The notes: generated by a model from the letters alone, not told the origin. A stretch of 64,000 nucleotides of DNA from an uncultured Rhizobiaceae group bacterium (GCA_938010435.1 CALLUS010000009.1:62001-126000); one strand, 5' to 3'; counted from the stretch's first letter, positions 49,915 to 59,734 are shown. A program made the numbers and translations.

Positions 49915-52533
49915 ATGACAGAAGTTTCTCAACTCCCACCCTCACCCAAGTCACGGCTGGCACCTGCCCGTCGGTCTGCTTGGTTGGCTTTGGTTTGGGA
50001 ACAGGTCTGGCCATTATTGTTGCCTGTTTTGAGTGTCATATCATTGTTCCTCATTGTATCGTGGTTCGGTGTTTGGGCGTTGTTAAACGACTACGTGCGA
50101 ATTGGGTTTGTCCTTGTTTTTGTTGGCGCTTTGTTGCTGGCATTGTGGAATTTGCGAAAGTTGCAATTCCCGACAGGTGCTGATGTTGATGTTCGCATTG
50201 AAAAGGCATCTTATCTCGAACACCGCCCTGTTACAGCACAGGAAGATTCCCGTTCTGATGTGACAGGTGGAGACGACCCTTTTGCGAAAGCGCTTTGGGA
50301 AGAGCATCGTCGCCGCATGGCGCAATCATTATCGGGATTGAAAAGTGGTACACCTTCACCAAAAGTGGCTCATCGTGATCCTTTTGCCATTAGGGCATTG
50401 CTGTTTTTAACACTGTTTGTAGCCTTTGGCGCGGGCTGGAACAATTGGGGTTCGCGCATCGCTGATGCTTTTCGCAGTCAACCATTATCAACTCTTGTGG
50501 CCGGACGTGTTGATGTTTGGGTCACTCCACCAGCCTACACCAACAAACCTCCGATATTCCTGAAACAATCAGATTCAACGCAACAAGCGGTCGTGACAGT
50601 GCCCGAAGGCAGTGAACTGGTGGTGCGTGTTTTGAAGCTTGATGCCCCAGAACTTGTGTTGCTGGATGGAGAATATGAACGTGTTATCGATGCGGTGAAG
50701 CCGGAGAACAATACCAGTTCTCCCTCAGCTGCCACACCGGAACCTGAAGCCGGTAAGACGAAGCTTTCAACGTTGTTTAAGTTGAAGTTGGAGAAAAGTT
50801 CGTCTGTCAAATTGCGCTCTGATGAAGACGAAGTGGACACCTGGTCTTTTGCGGTGACTGAAGACTACAACCCATCGATTAAATTCACTGAGGAGCCGGA
50901 AGGTACAACTCGTGGTGCGTTGGAATTTTCTTATGAAGTTCAAGATGATTATGGTGTGCGCAGCGCACAAGCAAAAATAAAGCCCGAAGAAGATTTAGAT
51001 TCACGCGCAGTTCCTCTGGTTGAGGCACCGCTGATTGATCTGCCCTTGCCAAAACGCAACGCCACAAAGGGCGTATCAAAAACCAGCCAAGATTTGACCA
51101 ATCACCCCTGGGCGGGTGCAAGAGTTGAAATGACTTTGATTGCAGAAGATGAAGCTGGTCAAAAAGGGAAAAGCGCTCCAAAAAGTTTTATGCTCCCGGA
51201 ACGCATTTTTACCAAGCCGCTTGCCAAAGCGATTGTCGATGAGCGGCGCAATCTTGCCTTGGATTTGCGCAATGCGCCCAAAGTGGCGGAAATGCTTGAC
51301 ATCATCACCACTACACATCCTGACATTTTTATCAAAGACTTCGCCGTCTATACGGCGTTGCGCGTAGCTTACCGCAGTATTCGACGCACAAATGATAAAG
51401 AAGCATTGCGTGAGACGTTAGACTTGATGTGGGAAACTGCATTGGCCGTTGAAGATGGTGACTTATCCTTGGCAGAACGCCGTTTGCGTGATGCGCAAGA
51501 GCGATTGGCTAAGGCTTTGGAGAACGACGCTTCTGATGAAGAAATTGCTGAATTGATGCAAGACCTGCGCAACGCCATGAATGAATTCATGCAAGAACTG
51601 GCAGAGCAAGCGCAACGTAATCAGCAAAACCAACAAGCCATGCCATTGGACCCAAATACGCAAGTTTTGCGTCAGCAGGATCTTGAGCGAATGATGCAGC
51701 AGATCGAAGATTTGGCTAAATCTGGTTCGAAGGACGCTGCTCGTCAATTGCTGGAAGAAATGCAACGGATGATGAACAATCTGCAAACTGCACGCCCGCA
51801 GCAGCAACAACAGCAGACTGATGAATTCAGCCAACAGATGAACAAGCTGGGCAATATGATGCGTCAACAGCAGCAGTTGATGGATCAAACTTTAGATATG
51901 CAACGCCAGCAGCAAAGACGTCGTGAGCAGGGTGAGCAACAAGGACAACAGAATCAACAGCAGCAGCAAGGTCAACAGGGTCAGCAAGACGATCAGAACC
52001 AACCTGGTGAACGTAAACCTATGACGCCGGAAGAGTTTGCAGATGCAATGAAGCAGTTGCAGGATCAACAAGGTAAGTTGCAACAACAGATGAAAGAGTT
52101 GCAAGAAGCTATGCGCGGGATGGGGATGGAACCCGGTGAGCAACTTGGCGAAGCCGGGGAAGCCATGGGTGGTGCAGAGCAAAGTTTGGGTCAAGGACAA
52201 ACAGGCGAAGCCATGGGTGAACAAGGTCGTGCGCTTCAGGCCATGCGTGATGGTGCTCAACAGATGATGCAAAACATGCAGAACCAGGCTGGTGAACAAG
52301 GAAGACAAGGTGAGCGTGGCCAGCACGGTGAACAATCAAGTGGCGATCGTGACCCGCTTGGCCGTCAAACCCGCAGCGAAGGCCCGCAACTCGGTGATGA
52401 CACTAAAGTGCCGGGTGAAATTGATGCACAACGGGCGCGCGAAATTCTGGATGCCATTCGCCGTAAACTGTCTGATCCGGCACGACCTAAACTGGAGCTA
52501 GATTATCTGGACCGGTTGCTGCCCACTCGATAG
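49915..52533 (+). CDS. TIGR02302 (DUF4175) family membrane protein
   Basis: About 872 residues. Two or three N-terminal membrane segments (about 25-80) and another near 160-175, a large periplasmic part, then from about residue 560 a Gln-rich, coiled region with runs such as QQQQQQ and repeated GEQ and GQ units, ending DYLDRLLPTR. The family is found in Rhizobiales after lysA; function is unknown. Start 49915 (MTEVSQLPPS) is chosen over 49894 because GCGAG precedes it and relatives begin similarly; both are possible. Confidence 0.85.
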   Translation: MTEVSQLPPSPKSRLAPARRSAWLALVWEQVWPLLLPVLSVISLFLIVSWFGVWALLNDYVRIGFVLVFVGALLLALWNLRKLQFPTGADVDVRIEKASYLEHRPVTAQEDSRSDVTGGDDPFAKALWEEHRRRMAQSLSGLKSGTPSPKVAHRDPFAIRALLFLTLFVAFGAGWNNWGSRIADAFRSQPLSTLVAGRVDVWVTPPAYTNKPPIFLKQSDSTQQAVVTVPEGSELVVRVLKLDAPELVLLDGEYERVIDAVKPENNTSSPSAATPEPEAGKTKLSTLFKLKLEKSSSVKLRSDEDEVDTWSFAVTEDYNPSIKFTEEPEGTTRGALEFSYEVQDDYGVRSAQAKIKPEEDLDSRAVPLVEAPLIDLPLPKRNATKGVSKTSQDLTNHPWAGARVEMTLIAEDEAGQKGKSAPKSFMLPERIFTKPLAKAIVDERRNLALDLRNAPKVAEMLDIITTTHPDIFIKDFAVYTALRVAYRSIRRTNDKEALRETLDLMWETALAVEDGDLSLAERRLRDAQERLAKALENDASDEEIAELMQDLRNAMNEFMQELAEQAQRNQQNQQAMPLDPNTQVLRQQDLERMMQQIEDLAKSGSKDAARQLLEEMQRMMNNLQTARPQQQQQQTDEFSQQMNKLGNMMRQQQQLMDQTLDMQRQQQRRREQGEQQGQQNQQQQQGQQGQQDDQNQPGERKPMTPEEFADAMKQLQDQQGKLQQQMKELQEAMRGMGMEPGEQLGEAGEAMGGAEQSLGQGQTGEAMGEQGRALQAMRDGAQQMMQNMQNQAGEQGRQGERGQHGEQSSGDRDPLGRQTRSEGPQLGDDTKVPGEIDAQRAREILDAIRRKLSDPARPKLELDYLDRLLPTR

Positions 52534-52554
52534 TGTGGACATATATAGACATAA

Positions 52555-52589
52555 AAAAGCCCGCGACACGTGGTGTGCCGCGGGCTTTT
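52555..52589. terminator. Bidirectional terminator
   Basis: Perfect 11-bp stem AAAAGCCCGCG/CGCGGGCTTTT with 13-base loop between the TIGR02302 gene and convergent etfA. It has A and T runs on both sides, so it can stop both transcripts. Confidence 0.9.
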
Positions 52590-52611
52590 GTTATTCTTGA
52601 AGCAGTAAGGT

Positions 52612-53541
52612 TTACAGAGCTTTTTCAAACTCCGGTAATGCTTCAAACAAATCAGCAACCAAACCATAATCTGCAACTTGGAAGATTGGAGCTTCATCGT
52701 CTTTGTTGATTGCAACAATGACCTTTGAATCTTTCATGCCAGCCAAGTGCTGAATCGCGCCGGAGATGCCACACGCAATATACAGATCTGGTGCGACCAC
52801 TTTACCTGTTTGGCCGACCTGCCAATCATTTGGTGCGTAACCAGCATCAACTGCCGCGCGTGATGCGCCAATGGCAGCACCGAGCTTGTCAGCAACAGGT
52901 GTTATCACCTCTTGAAATTTCTCAGCAGAACCGAGGGCACGGCCACCGGAAATGATGATTTTTGCAGAAGTGAGTTCGGGGCGATCTGAATCTGACAATG
53001 CTGCGCCGACGAATTCGGAAAGACCCGGGTTTGTTGCAGCATCAATTTTGGACACTGAAGCAGAACCTGTTTCACCAACAGCTGCAAAGCCAGCTGTGCG
53101 AACGGTAATGACTTTCGTTGCATCCGTTGATTGAACAGTTTGAATCGCGTTGCCCGCATAAATTGGACGTTCGAATGTGTCTGCCGCCTTAACTTCTGTG
53201 ATATCAGAAATCTGCATCACGTCCAGCAAAGCTGCAACGCGGGGCAAGATGTTCTTACCGTCGGTTGTGGCAGCAGCCATGATCGTGTCGTAATCACCAG
53301 CGATGCCAGTGATAAGAGCAGCCATAGGTTCGGCCAAACGATTGGTGAGATAGTCGGATTCACACAAGAGAACCTTGGCAGCACCATCAAGCTTAGCAGC
53401 CATGTCGGCCACAGCAGAACAGCTATTGCCGGCAACCAAAACATGTACATCACTGCCAATAGCGTCAGCCGCTGTCATGGCTTTGTGTGTCTGGTCTGAC
53501 AGTGTTTCGTTATCGTGTTCAGCAATCAAAAGAGTTGTCAT
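52612..53541 (-). CDS. etfA: Electron transfer flavoprotein alpha subunit
   Basis: 309 residues. Binds FAD and passes electrons from acyl-CoA dehydrogenases to ETF-ubiquinone oxidoreductase. The FAD domain carries IIISGGRALGS, GASRAAVDAGYAPNDWQVGQ, TGKVVAPDLYIACGISGAIQH and AINKDDEAPIF. AAGGAG precedes its ATG. It follows etfB by 11 bases. Confidence 0.96.
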   Translation of the reverse strand: MTTLLIAEHDNETLSDQTHKAMTAADAIGSDVHVLVAGNSCSAVADMAAKLDGAAKVLLCESDYLTNRLAEPMAALITGIAGDYDTIMAAATTDGKNILPRVAALLDVMQISDITEVKAADTFERPIYAGNAIQTVQSTDATKVITVRTAGFAAVGETGSASVSKIDAATNPGLSEFVGAALSDSDRPELTSAKIIISGGRALGSAEKFQEVITPVADKLGAAIGASRAAVDAGYAPNDWQVGQTGKVVAPDLYIACGISGAIQHLAGMKDSKVIVAINKDDEAPIFQVADYGLVADLFEALPEFEKAL

Positions 53542-53552
53542 GGTCGATCTCC

Positions 53553-54302
53553 TTACAGCACGCCGGCTTCGTTTTTCAGCTTGTCGACGAGTTCATCAAC
53601 AGAGCCAACAATGACACCAGCTTTGCGTGTAGCAGGTTCAACGGTGTTCAAAATTTTCAAACGTGGTGCTGTATCAACACCGTAATCTGATGGAGTCTTC
53701 TCATCGAGAGGCTTCTTTTTCGCCTTCATGATGTTTGGCAGCGACGCATAACGCGGCTCGTTCAAACGAAGGTCAGTTGTCATGATCAAAGGCATATCGA
53801 CTTTAATCGTTTGCAAACCGCCATCTACCTCGCGGGTCACATTGGCGCTGTTGCCATTGATTTCCAGTTTGGATGCGAAGGTTGCCTGTGCCCATCCGAG
53901 CAACGCTGACAGCATTTGGCCCGTTTGGTTTGCATCATCATCAATGGCTTGTTTCCCGAGAATCACCAATTGCGGGTTTTCTTCTTCAACGATGCCTTTG
54001 AGGATTTTCGCAACAGCTAATGGCTCGACGAGATCATCAGATTTTACAAGAATACCGCGATCTGCACCCATGGCGAGGGCAGTGCGGATTGTTTCTTGAG
54101 ACTGTTGCGGCCCAATTGAAACGGCAATCACTTCTTCAGCTTTGCCAGCTTCTTTCAAGCGTAGTGCTTCTTCAATCGCGATTTCGTCGAATGGATTCAT
54201 CGACATTTTTACATTGGCGAGTTCAACGCCTGATCCGTCGGCTTTCACGCGAATTTTCACGTTGTAATCGACAACCCGTTTTACGGGCACAATTATCTTC
54301 AT
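53553..54302 (-). CDS. etfB: Electron transfer flavoprotein beta subunit
   Basis: 249 residues, AMP-binding partner of Etf[21 protein letters not shown] at the start, [28 protein letters not shown] and the C-terminal lever arm with [19 protein letters not shown]. Start ATG 54302 is preferred over the TTG two codons earlier; AGAGGT lies nine bases upstream. Confidence 0.96.
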   Translation of the reverse strand: MKIIVPVKRVVDYNVKIRVKADGSGVELANVKMSMNPFDEIAIEEALRLKEAGKAEEVIAVSIGPQQSQETIRTALAMGADRGILVKSDDLVEPLAVAKILKGIVEEENPQLVILGKQAIDDDANQTGQMLSALLGWAQATFASKLEINGNSANVTREVDGGLQTIKVDMPLIMTTDLRLNEPRYASLPNIMKAKKKPLDEKTPSDYGVDTAPRLKILNTVEPATRKAGVIVGSVDELVDKLKNEAGVL

Positions 54303-54455
54303 TTTCAATGACCTCTATCGGCAAAGGGATTTGATATTCTAATGCAGGGTGACTAGAAAAGACACTTGTTCATATCCGTCATAATGCATCAGATTTCAGA
54401 CACGTTTGAGACCCGTCTTATGTGACTTCTTGCATGAGAATGCAACAATGAATTC

Positions 54456-54470
54456 TTACGTTAACGTCAA
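54456..54470. promoter_or_regulatory. Palindrome resembling a MerR-type (LiuR-like) operator
   Basis: TTACGTTAACGTCAA has a perfect 10-base core ACGTTAACGT. It overlaps the last bases of the rhomboid gene and lies about 155 bases before etfB. Similar palindromes are reported as LiuR sites before branched-chain acyl-CoA and ETF genes. Regulator identity is inferred. Confidence 0.35.
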
Positions 54471-55282
54471 TTGAATTGAGTCTTATCGACACGCCCGTTA
54501 TTGCTGCGCCCCCAGGGTGAAAGTTTGACTTCTTCTGGCAGTTGGGCGCTTGGGTTCAGTTCCACCGCCTCTGGCAGCACAACTTCTCGGTCGAAGAGAG
54601 GAACTGATCGGCGTTTTAATAAAACCACCAGCAAGATACCTACCAGTCCACCGCCCACATGGGATGCCCATGAGATTTCACCATCTGTGTCGATTGCGAA
54701 CATGATGACTTGATATGCGGCCCAACCACCCAGTGCGATATAGGCGGGTAGGCGAAGCGGTATTCGAAATAGGAGAATGCCCCAGATTTTCATTTTCGGA
54801 TGGAGCATCAGGTAGGCCGTTACCAAACCTGCAGCTGCACCCGACGCACCAATAAGTGGTCCATCGGATTCCGCAAAAATTAATCCGTGAAACCAAACGG
54901 CTGCAATTGCGCAAAGAATATAGAAAATGATGAATTTGATGTGACCCAACGCGTCTTCCACGTTATCGCCAAATACCCAGACAAAAATCATGTTACCCGC
55001 CAAATGCATCCAATCTGCATGAATAAATGAGCTGGTTAGCATGGTGATATAATAATAGTCTTGGGACAAAAGCTGAAACTCAACAGGCAGTGTTTTGAGA
55101 TCATTGCCGATTGAAGGGATGTAGCCCAATGATAGAGTTATATATTTCAGGCTGCCAATTGCATTGGAATCTAAAACGTTCACCATCAAATAGACAGCAA
55201 TGTTCAACCCAATGATCGTCAGCGTGACCCATTGCAGTGAAATATGTTTGACAGGTTTTCCGTCGTAAAGTGGAACGAACAT
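54467..55282 (-). CDS. Rhomboid family intramembrane serine protease
   Basis: 271 residues, six or more membrane helices. The catalytic dyad is in GASGAAAGLV (Ser157) and SHVGGGLVG (His218); SSFIHADWMHLAGNMIFVWVFG carries the conserved oxyanion-side His and Asn. Cleaves membrane proteins within the bilayer; substrate unknown. In one direction with cobO and etfBA. Confidence 0.93.
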   Translation of the reverse strand: MFVPLYDGKPVKHISLQWVTLTIIGLNIAVYLMVNVLDSNAIGSLKYITLSLGYIPSIGNDLKTLPVEFQLLSQDYYYITMLTSSFIHADWMHLAGNMIFVWVFGDNVEDALGHIKFIIFYILCAIAAVWFHGLIFAESDGPLIGASGAAAGLVTAYLMLHPKMKIWGILLFRIPLRLPAYIALGGWAAYQVIMFAIDTDGEISWASHVGGGLVGILLVVLLKRRSVPLFDREVVLPEAVELNPSAQLPEEVKLSPWGRSNNGRVDKTQFN

Positions 55283-55326
55283 AAATGAGTCTCCTCAGCT
55301 AATCTTGAGGAAACCGTCCGCTGTGT

Positions 55327-55905
55327 CTAACGGTTTTCGCCTGGTACCCACAAAATGTCGGCTTTTCCGCCTTCATTGCTATAGCGTGCTGCGACAAACA
55401 GAAAGTCTGAAACTCGGTTCATATAACGTATGCCCGATGGGTTCACGTGTTCGCCAGGTGTTTCACCCAGATGAACGATCAAGCGTTCGGCACGTCGTGC
55501 AATCGTTCTGGCTACGTGCAATGCAGCGGCTGCGGCTGAACCGCCTGGTAAAATGAAAGATCTTAACGGATCAAGATCCTTGTTGAGGAGATCTATATCG
55601 CTCTCAATACGTTCCACCTGTGTTTCAATCATACGCAGTGGTTCGTATTCCAGTTTTTCGCCATTGTCTGGTGTTGCCAAGTCAGCACCCAAGTCGAATA
55701 GATCGTTTTGGATACGCAGTAACATGGCGTGGAGATCAGACTGATTTTCGGTGTGCAGTCTGGCAATGCCAATGGCAGCGTTGGTCTCATCGACTGTCCC
55801 ATAAGATTCAACACGAAGATCAAACTTCAAACGACGTTCGCCCGTTCCCAAGGCGGTCGTTCCATCATCACCGGTCTTTGTATAAATTTTGTTCAAAATG
55901 ACCAT
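55327..55905 (-). CDS. cobO: Cob(I)alamin adenosyltransferase, PduO type
   Basis: 192 residues. Adds the 5'-deoxyadenosyl group of ATP to cobalamin. Pattern: IYTKTGDDGTTALGTGER at the start (ATP loop), LRVESYGTVDETNAAIG, then FILPGGSAAAAALHVARTIARRAER and YMNRVSDFLFVAAR. It is the trimeric PduO form, not BtuR, so the symbol follows common usage for this locus. Located between the HIG1 protein and rhomboid genes. Confidence 0.94.
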   Translation of the reverse strand: MVILNKIYTKTGDDGTTALGTGERRLKFDLRVESYGTVDETNAAIGIARLHTENQSDLHAMLLRIQNDLFDLGADLATPDNGEKLEYEPLRMIETQVERIESDIDLLNKDLDPLRSFILPGGSAAAAALHVARTIARRAERLIVHLGETPGEHVNPSGIRYMNRVSDFLFVAARYSNEGGKADILWVPGENR

Positions 55906-55920
55906 AAAGTTCTTCCAATT

Positions 55921-56109
55921 TTAACCGCGCGAAAAATAGACGAAACCAACCATTAAAATGACGGCAATGGCTTGTGCGATAACGCGCATGCGCATTAATT
56001 TCTGAGACTTATTGCCCGGGCCATTTTGCAGCATATTCCAAAGGCCGCGCATCAATATCAGGCCGACAATGACACAAGCTAAAAGAAGAACGATATAAGC
56101 GATGTTCAT
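55921..56109 (-). CDS. HIG1-type twin transmembrane protein
   Basis: 62 residues with two membrane segments (about 4-24 and 43-60) joined by a basic loop containing GNKSQKLMRMRVIAQ. This is the short alphaproteobacterial relative of the hypoxia-induced HIG1 family; function here is unknown. It is 15 bases before cobO and starts the gene run. Confidence 0.82.
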   Translation of the reverse strand: MNIAYIVLLLACVIVGLILMRGLWNMLQNGPGNKSQKLMRMRVIAQAIAVILMVGFVYFSRG

Positions 56110-56138
56110 GCAGCGACCTCATATTTGTTTTGTGAGTT

Positions 56139-57047
56139 TTATTTAGACAGCTCTGATGCCTGTGCCAATGGTGACGTTTTGTCTCTTGTGTTGTTGCGCG
56201 ATGCAAGTGCCACGGCGATGGCGCACAACAGCATGCCGATCAATTGAATGGGTGCCATGGTTTCGTCAAATAGAAAGTATGCCATCACGGTGGCTACACC
56301 AGGCACCAAAAAGAACAAGGTCGATAGTTTTGCTACCGAGCCTTCGCGTATCAGCCACATTAAGAGGAAGATGGCAAAGAATGAAAGCACCAGAATAGCC
56401 CAAGCCATAGCGAATACCATTTCACCCGACCATTCGATCTCACGTGTCTCTAATGTGAATGACAACACTGCGACGGGGATAACCCCGCCAAGATATTGCA
56501 AAGCGGTGCCTGATCTTAAGTCGCTCAAACTGCCAATTTGTTTTTGATAGATCGTTCCTATGGTGACTGAGACCATACCCAATATAGAAGCGATCACTGT
56601 ACCAGCGTTAATGCCACTGTCGGCGATATCTATCTTTGGTGCGAGAACCAGAATTACACCTAAGAACCCAAGTGCGATCCCAATCCAGTGCTGACGTGTA
56701 ATGGTTTCTTTCAAAAACCATCCTGTAAGAACCGCTGTTAGCAATGGTTGCAATCCCACAATGACGGCTGAAACGCCAGCTGGCATGCCGCGATCAATCG
56801 ACCAAAACACCGCACCGAGATAAAACCCGTGCAACAATGATCCAATGGCAATGGAATGCAGCGCCATTTTGAAACCCGGCCATTGTGTTTTCATGATGAA
56901 TGCAACCAGAACCAAAACCAGAAATGCGATGCCAAATCGAATGGTCAGAAATGTTCCGGGTTCCGAATAGGGCATGCCGAGGCGCGCACCAATAAAACCT
57001 GTTGCCCATAAGCAGACAAAAATGCCGGGTGCTAGTTTGTGAAACAT
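56139..57047 (-). CDS. EamA/DMT superfamily transporter
   Basis: 302 residues with about ten membrane segments in two EamA repeats; each half ends with the family pattern (GVSAVIVGLQPLLTAVLTGW in the first, VPGVATVMAYFLFDE in the second). Probably an exporter of amino acids or metabolites; substrate unknown. Divergent from the AEC transporter. Confidence 0.9.
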   Translation of the reverse strand: MFHKLAPGIFVCLWATGFIGARLGMPYSEPGTFLTIRFGIAFLVLVLVAFIMKTQWPGFKMALHSIAIGSLLHGFYLGAVFWSIDRGMPAGVSAVIVGLQPLLTAVLTGWFLKETITRQHWIGIALGFLGVILVLAPKIDIADSGINAGTVIASILGMVSVTIGTIYQKQIGSLSDLRSGTALQYLGGVIPVAVLSFTLETREIEWSGEMVFAMAWAILVLSFFAIFLLMWLIREGSVAKLSTLFFLVPGVATVMAYFLFDETMAPIQLIGMLLCAIAVALASRNNTRDKTSPLAQASELSK

Positions 57048-57189
57048 AGAGTCTATTCCTTAGGCCCTTTCGCCTCATCTATTGCGTTGCCGAAGCGAGG
57101 TATCAGTTGTGCGGATTTTGGGCAGGGTTTAGTAAAATGGCAGTCGTACACATTTTGGTATTTCTGCCAATGGCAAGCATAACTTACCT

Positions 57190-58152
57190 ATGAACCAAAT
57201 CATCGAAATTGTGCTACCTGTATTTTGCCTTATCGGCATTGGGTACGCTATTGCGCGATTTGGAATACTGAATTCGGCATCTGGTGATGGATTGGCGGAT
57301 TACGTTTTCAAGATTGCCGTTCCCGTGTTGTTGATGCGTTCCATCGCAACGGCAGACTTTTCGAACCAAAGTAGTTTTGGTGGCATATTGTCGTTTTGGG
57401 TTGTCTATTTTTCAGGTGTTTTCATTGTTTGGGTGGCAGCGTGGTTGTGGATCAGCAAAGTGTTTTCTCGTGGTGCGCGCGCGGCGTCCATTGCAGGTGT
57501 CGCTGCAGGGTTTTCAAATTTGGTACTACTCGGAATTCCATTGATTGAACAAGCTTATGGCCGCGAAGGTTTGCAGATTCTTTTTATACTGGTCGCAGTG
57601 CATTTGCCGATCATGATGACTGCATCCACGTTCTTGATGGAACTTGCGGTGCGCGCTGATGGTGTGGATAAAACCACTCTAAATGTTGGCATCATCTTCA
57701 AAAAACTTCTACTGAACTTTTCGAAGAATCCTATCATTATCGGAATTTTGACGGGTATTGCGATAAGGTTCAGTGGAATCGGCATAACAGGTGTTTCCGA
57801 CCAGGTCGTTGGATTAATCTCCAAAACAACGGGGCCGCTGGCATTGATTTCACTAGGAATGGGGCTGATTAAATACGGTGTGAAAGGAAATATAGTCGCA
57901 GCAGTGGGATTGACGGTGCTTAGTTTGATTGCATTGCCAATGATCGTGTTTATTGCCGGAACGTATGTCTTTCAGATGCCACCACTTTGGTTGAAAGTGG
58001 CTGTCTTGGCAGCAGCCAGTCCGACCGGTGTGAACGCATATCTGTTCGCCACTTATTTCAAAGTGGCTGAAGGCTTGGCTTCAAGTTCCATAGTCTTGAC
58101 CATGCTTGGCTCTATTCTCACATTGCCATTGTGGTTGATATTTTTAGGATAA
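57190..58152 (+). CDS. AEC family transporter
   Basis: 320 residues with ten membrane segments. The auxin-efflux-carrier family pattern is visible in IVLPVFCLIGIGYAIARFG, the central basic loop, and the end AAASPTGVNAYLFATYF. Exports organic acids in bacteria (malonate or malate in known cases). Its 3' end overlaps the convergent gluQ gene by nine bases. Confidence 0.9.
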   Translation: MNQIIEIVLPVFCLIGIGYAIARFGILNSASGDGLADYVFKIAVPVLLMRSIATADFSNQSSFGGILSFWVVYFSGVFIVWVAAWLWISKVFSRGARAASIAGVAAGFSNLVLLGIPLIEQAYGREGLQILFILVAVHLPIMMTASTFLMELAVRADGVDKTTLNVGIIFKKLLLNFSKNPIIIGILTGIAIRFSGIGITGVSDQVVGLISKTTGPLALISLGMGLIKYGVKGNIVAAVGLTVLSLIALPMIVFIAGTYVFQMPPLWLKVAVLAAASPTGVNAYLFATYFKVAEGLASSSIVLTMLGSILTLPLWLIFLG

Positions 58153-59034
58153 AATCCCGATGAGTTTTTTGACATCTTGAGGTGTCAGTCCTGCATTTCG
58201 TAAAGCGCGTAGACTTGTGTCCCCGGCGCTTTTGGAGAGTTTGCGGTTGTCGTCAGCCAAAATCAGATCATGGTGATGATATTCGGGTTCGGGTAATCCT
58301 AAGAGTTCTTGCAACAAGCGATGAACTGATGTGGCGTGGAAAAGATCACGACCCCGAACAACGTGGGTGACACCTTGCAAAGCATCATCCACCACGACCG
58401 ATAAATGATAGCTGGTTGGAGTGTCGCTGCGGGCTAAAACCAAATCCCCCCATTTTTCCGGATGAGCAGAGCATATACCGGTTTCATTTTCTGGACCTGA
58501 ACCTGTTTCGCGAAAGCTGATTGAACTGTTCAACATTTCAATTGCTGCGATCATATTAAGTCGCAATGTGTGGAGGGGCTGTTTGTTGCGTTCATTCTCG
58601 TGTTCGGTCTCAGTCCATTCTCGTTCTAACCCCGGATATATTGGCGAACCATCGGGATCGTCTTTCCATTGTATCCCGACCTGATTTTTGGATGCCACAC
58701 TGTCTCTGATTTGTTTGCGGCTCATGAAGGAAGGATAGACAAGGCTCTCGCAAATCAAAGTGTCTAATGCGTCTCGATAATCAGCAAAGTGTTCTGATTG
58801 CTTTCGTGGTGCTTCTTCCCATTCCAACCCCAGCCATTCGAGATCTTCCAGTAGATCTTGTTCAAGTTCAGGGCGGCAACGGACGCGATCAATATCTTCT
58901 ATTCGCAATAGAAACCGTCCATTCATTTCTTGAGCCATGTGGTAATTGATCAAGGCTGAATATGCGTGACCTAAATGCAAGGCTCCGTTTGGACTGGGTG
59001 CAAATCTGAAAACGGGTGGTGTATTGGCATTCAT
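58144..59034 (-). CDS. gluQ: Glutamyl-Q tRNA(Asp) synthetase
   Basis: 296 residues. A paralogue of the GluRS catalytic core that adds glutamate to queuosine of tRNA-Asp. HIGH-like LHLGHAYSA, RIEDIDRVRCR, HVVRGRDLFHAT and the class I motif RKLSKSAGDTSLR are visible; the anticodon domain is absent as expected. The usual zinc ligands are replaced: SFM (102-104) stands where CxC is expected and GLE (about 135) where a Cys is common. The fold must therefore be zinc-free in this part. Confidence 0.92.
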   Translation of the reverse strand: MNANTPPVFRFAPSPNGALHLGHAYSALINYHMAQEMNGRFLLRIEDIDRVRCRPELEQDLLEDLEWLGLEWEEAPRKQSEHFADYRDALDTLICESLVYPSFMSRKQIRDSVASKNQVGIQWKDDPDGSPIYPGLEREWTETEHENERNKQPLHTLRLNMIAAIEMLNSSISFRETGSGPENETGICSAHPEKWGDLVLARSDTPTSYHLSVVVDDALQGVTHVVRGRDLFHATSVHRLLQELLGLPEPEYHHHDLILADDNRKLSKSAGDTSLRALRNAGLTPQDVKKLIGILS

Positions 59035-59080
59035 ATATGCAATCTAAACTTTCAATTGTGCTACGAGAAGACCCAAAATT

Positions 59081-59734
59081 TTGCCACTCTCTTTAAAATC
59101 AATCAATACTGAAGCGGACCTGCACAACGGGTTGCATCAACTGCAAGTTCTGGACCCTGATATTGTGACAACGATTGAAGGTTTGGATTCAGTTCCACTG
59201 CGCTCTCGACCACCTGGATTTGAGGGCCTTGCAGAAATCATAGTGGCGCAACAAGTGTCCAAAGCTTCTGCCGCTGCCACTTTTGGAAGATTGAGAGAAC
59301 GAGTTGTTCCGTTTTCTGCTGATGGGTTTTTAAAAGTTGGAGAGCTGGCTTGGATTGAAGCGGGACTGTCCCGCGCCAAACAGGTGACCCTTGAAGGGGT
59401 GGCCTATGCTTTGGTGAGGGACGAGTTGAATTTGAACGCACTTTGTAAAATTCCACCTACACAAGCCATGGATGAGTTGACGATGCTGAAAGGGATTGGG
59501 CCTTGGACTGCTGAAGTCTTTCTTTTGTTTTGCGCTGGTCACCCGGATATTTTTCCAGCTGGTGATGTGGCGTTGCAGCATGTGGTGGGTTGGTTGTGCG
59601 ACTGTGATGAAAAGCCTGATGTTAAGGAAACACGTGTATTGGCCGAACGGTGGGCTCCTTTGCGAAGTGTAGCGGCTCGTGTTTGCTATGCAGAATATGC
59701 TCACCGCAAAGGCTGGACGGCTGCACCGCTGTAA
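59081..59734 (+). CDS. DNA-3-methyladenine glycosylase II (AlkA-like)
   Basis: 217 residues of the HhH-GPD superfamily. Hairpin LKGIGPWTAEVF at 136-147 and catalytic Asp in FPAGDVALQ (Asp162). Removes alkylated bases. The apparent start is TTG at 59081; the upstream sequence holds no in-frame ATG. It has no 4Fe-4S cluster Cys. Confidence 0.9.
   Translation: MPLSLKSINTEADLHNGLHQLQVLDPDIVTTIEGLDSVPLRSRPPGFEGLAEIIVAQQVSKASAAATFGRLRERVVPFSADGFLKVGELAWIEAGLSRAKQVTLEGVAYALVRDELNLNALCKIPPTQAMDELTMLKGIGPWTAEVFLLFCAGHPDIFPAGDVALQHVVGWLCDCDEKPDVKETRVLAERWAPLRSVAARVCYAEYAHRKGWTAAPL

Noticed and set aside
51780-52320. Direct repeats suggestive of a CRISPR array
   Set aside because: The repeats are short irregular CAG/CAA codon runs inside a coding frame, with no regular spacers.
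51892-52335. Leu/Thr/Ser-rich minus-strand frame of 147 codons
   Set aside because: It is the complement of the Gln-rich tail of the TIGR02302 gene; CAG/CAA codons read backwards give Leu.
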